Of a stretch of 7,220 nucleotides of DNA, positions 6,499 to 7,220 are shown piece after piece. Made by a program: the position numbers and the translations under genes. The notes below the pieces were generated by a model, which was given only the letters and a program-made list of their open reading frames with translations, ran no database searches and was not told the DNA's origin. How positions within the stretch are numbered: the first letter of the stretch is position 1; every line of letters begins with the position of its first letter. The stretch lies in assembly GCA_009697555.1 (NCBI GenBank), contig WLQV01000057.1, positions 1 through 7,220 on the forward strand. The letters run 5' to 3'. The stretch is from Actinomycetota bacterium. GTDB taxonomy: Bacteria; Actinomycetota; Actinomycetes; Nanopelagicales; Nanopelagicaceae.

Positions 6499-6504
6499 AG
6501 AGTA
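6499..6504 (-). promoter_or_regulatory. Possible leaderless -10 box for cmk-der
   Basis: TACTCT on the minus strand fits TANNNT and is followed by TATCTC and then the cmk-der ATG, the same 6-nt spacing as at gcvH. No good -35 is visible (AAAACA at 16 nt spacing matches 3 of 6). The absence of a ribosome binding site before this start is the main support. Confidence 0.4.
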
Positions 6505-6509
6505 CCGAC

Positions 6510-7220
6510 CTATTCGGAGGTGTTTTGCTCAAATGAATGCACATCCCAGCCTGCAGCTGATAAATGTGCCGATAATCTCGCCGCATCGGTAGGTGAAACA
6601 GCCAAAGTGATCAAACCAGTCTGCTGACCTGGTGAATGTTCGATTGAAAGATCTTCAATATTCACATCTGCAAGCGCACATTCATTAAATAGCGCACCGA
6701 GTTGTCCAGCCTTATCTGGAATCACAATCGGAATGTAGGAGTAATTGCGGGAAACACCGCCATGTTTACCTGGAATACGATTGCGTGCACTTCTTCCGCT
6801 TTCAATCAACGCTTCAATTGCAGCCGGATCGTTGATGTTCACTATCGCCTCATCTAATGAATTGCGTACCGCCTTCAGAAGCGGTGCAATTTCATCGGAG
6901 TTAGCAGAGATGATTTCGCGCCAGAGCTTCGGATCTGATCCTGCAATTCGGATTGTGTCCTTGATTCCCTGACCGGCAAGGTCGAGAATTTCCACCGGAA
7001 CATCCTTCAACTGAGCGGCCAAAATCGAGGCGAGCACCTGCGGTAAATGGGATAGAAGAGCCAGTGCCCGGTCATGTTCATCCGGTGCCATCACCACTGC
7101 CCTAGCTCCGCAGATCGAGATCAATTCATTAACAGCAGCTAGGCGATCTGCCTCAAGAGTTGATCCATTGAGGACGATCCAGTTGCGACCTTGGAAGAGA
7201 TCGGCGCGAGCAGATGCCGG
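6510..7220 (-). CDS. tyrA: Prephenate (or arogenate) dehydrogenase, C-terminal part with ACT domain
   Basis: The reverse frame is open from the right edge to a TAG at 6510, giving 236 visible residues; the N-terminal NAD(P)-binding Rossmann fold lies outside the window. The visible part starts with the end of that fold ([15 protein letters not shown]). It then shows the all-helical dehydrogenase domain with [43 protein letters not shown] and a long helix ending LDEAI. A C-terminal ACT domain at about visible residues 160-232 begins [20 protein letters not shown]. The enzyme oxidatively decarboxylates prephenate or arogenate for tyrosine synthesis; the ACT domain suggests amino acid feedback, probably tyrosine. 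The SHLP motif is followed by Gln where many relatives have His. A TTG at 7124 is internal and not the start, because conserved sequence continues upstream. It precedes cmk-der by 17 nt, an order common in Actinobacteria. Confidence 0.95.
   Translation of the reverse strand, partial: PASARADLFQGRNWIVLNGSTLEADRLAAVNELISICGARAVVMAPDEHDRALALLSHLPQVLASILAAQLKDVPVEILDLAGQGIKDTIRIAGSDPKLWREIISANSDEIAPLLKAVRNSLDEAIVNINDPAAIEALIESGRSARNRIPGKHGGVSRNYSYIPIVIPDKAGQLGALFNECALADVNIEDLSIEHSPGQQTGLITLAVSPTDAARLSAHLSAAGWDVHSFEQNTSE

Noticed and set aside
7122..7124. TTG as the start of a short independent ACT-domain protein
   Set aside because: The frame stays open to the window edge and the upstream residues ([12 protein letters not shown]) are recognisable TyrA sequence, so the gene is cut by the window.
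1..7220. Mobile elements, CRISPR arrays, defence or secondary-metabolite genes
   Set aside because: No transposase, integrase, spaced repeats or foreign-looking genes are visible; the window is filled with conserved core genes.

Overview
All genes in this window lie on the minus strand, so they read from right to left. The proteins and gene order are those of an actinobacterium. FtsR-like and second MerR-type regulators flank a DUF151 'bifunctional nuclease', and these sit beside a GarA/OdhI-type FHA protein and the glycine-cleavage genes gcvH and gcvP. This is the order known from Mycobacterium tuberculosis (Rv1826 gcvH, Rv1827 garA, Rv1828, Rv1829, Rv1830, Rv1832 gcvB). Base composition looks roughly balanced rather than strongly GC-rich and the spacers are very short. 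That suggests a streamlined, lower-GC actinobacterium, for example a freshwater planktonic lineage, but this placement is inference.

Layout in the direction of transcription: (1) the 3' part of tyrA (prephenate/arogenate dehydrogenase with ACT domain), cut by the window's right edge; (2) a 654-codon cytidylate kinase-Der GTPase fusion; (3) tRNA-Pro(GGG); (4) a CDP-alcohol phosphatidyltransferase (PgsA-type) whose ATG begins one nucleotide after the tRNA; (5) gcvH; (6) garA-like FHA gene; (7) ftsR-like MerR regulator; (8) bifunctional nuclease family gene; (9) second MerR-type regulator; (10) the 5' 370 codons of gcvP, cut by the left edge. No gap exceeds about 100 bp and there is no convincing intrinsic terminator, so read-through along the whole block is plausible. 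Promoter-like sequences precede several genes.

Functionally, the tyrA and cmk-der part belongs to a core cluster for aromatic amino acid synthesis, CMP phosphorylation and 50S ribosome assembly. The gcvH...gcvP part joins glycine catabolism (H and P proteins) to a phosphorylation-controlled regulator of 2-oxoglutarate/glutamate metabolism (GarA/OdhI) and to two DNA-binding proteins whose relatives control cell division and growth genes. The PgsA-type gene adds membrane phospholipid synthesis.

I see no mobile element, CRISPR array, defence system or clearly new multigene system: this is conserved housekeeping DNA. The points worth a second look are in gene expression and small adaptations. 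They are a tRNA whose 3' processing would create an almost leaderless mRNA; two TANNNT boxes exactly 6 nt before a start codon (predicted leaderless gcvH and cmk-der); a garA promoter overlaid with two palindromes; a 9-base motif shared by the garA and merR promoters; the gene fusion; and a GarA-like protein that seems to keep only one of the two phospho-threonines of the ETTS motif.
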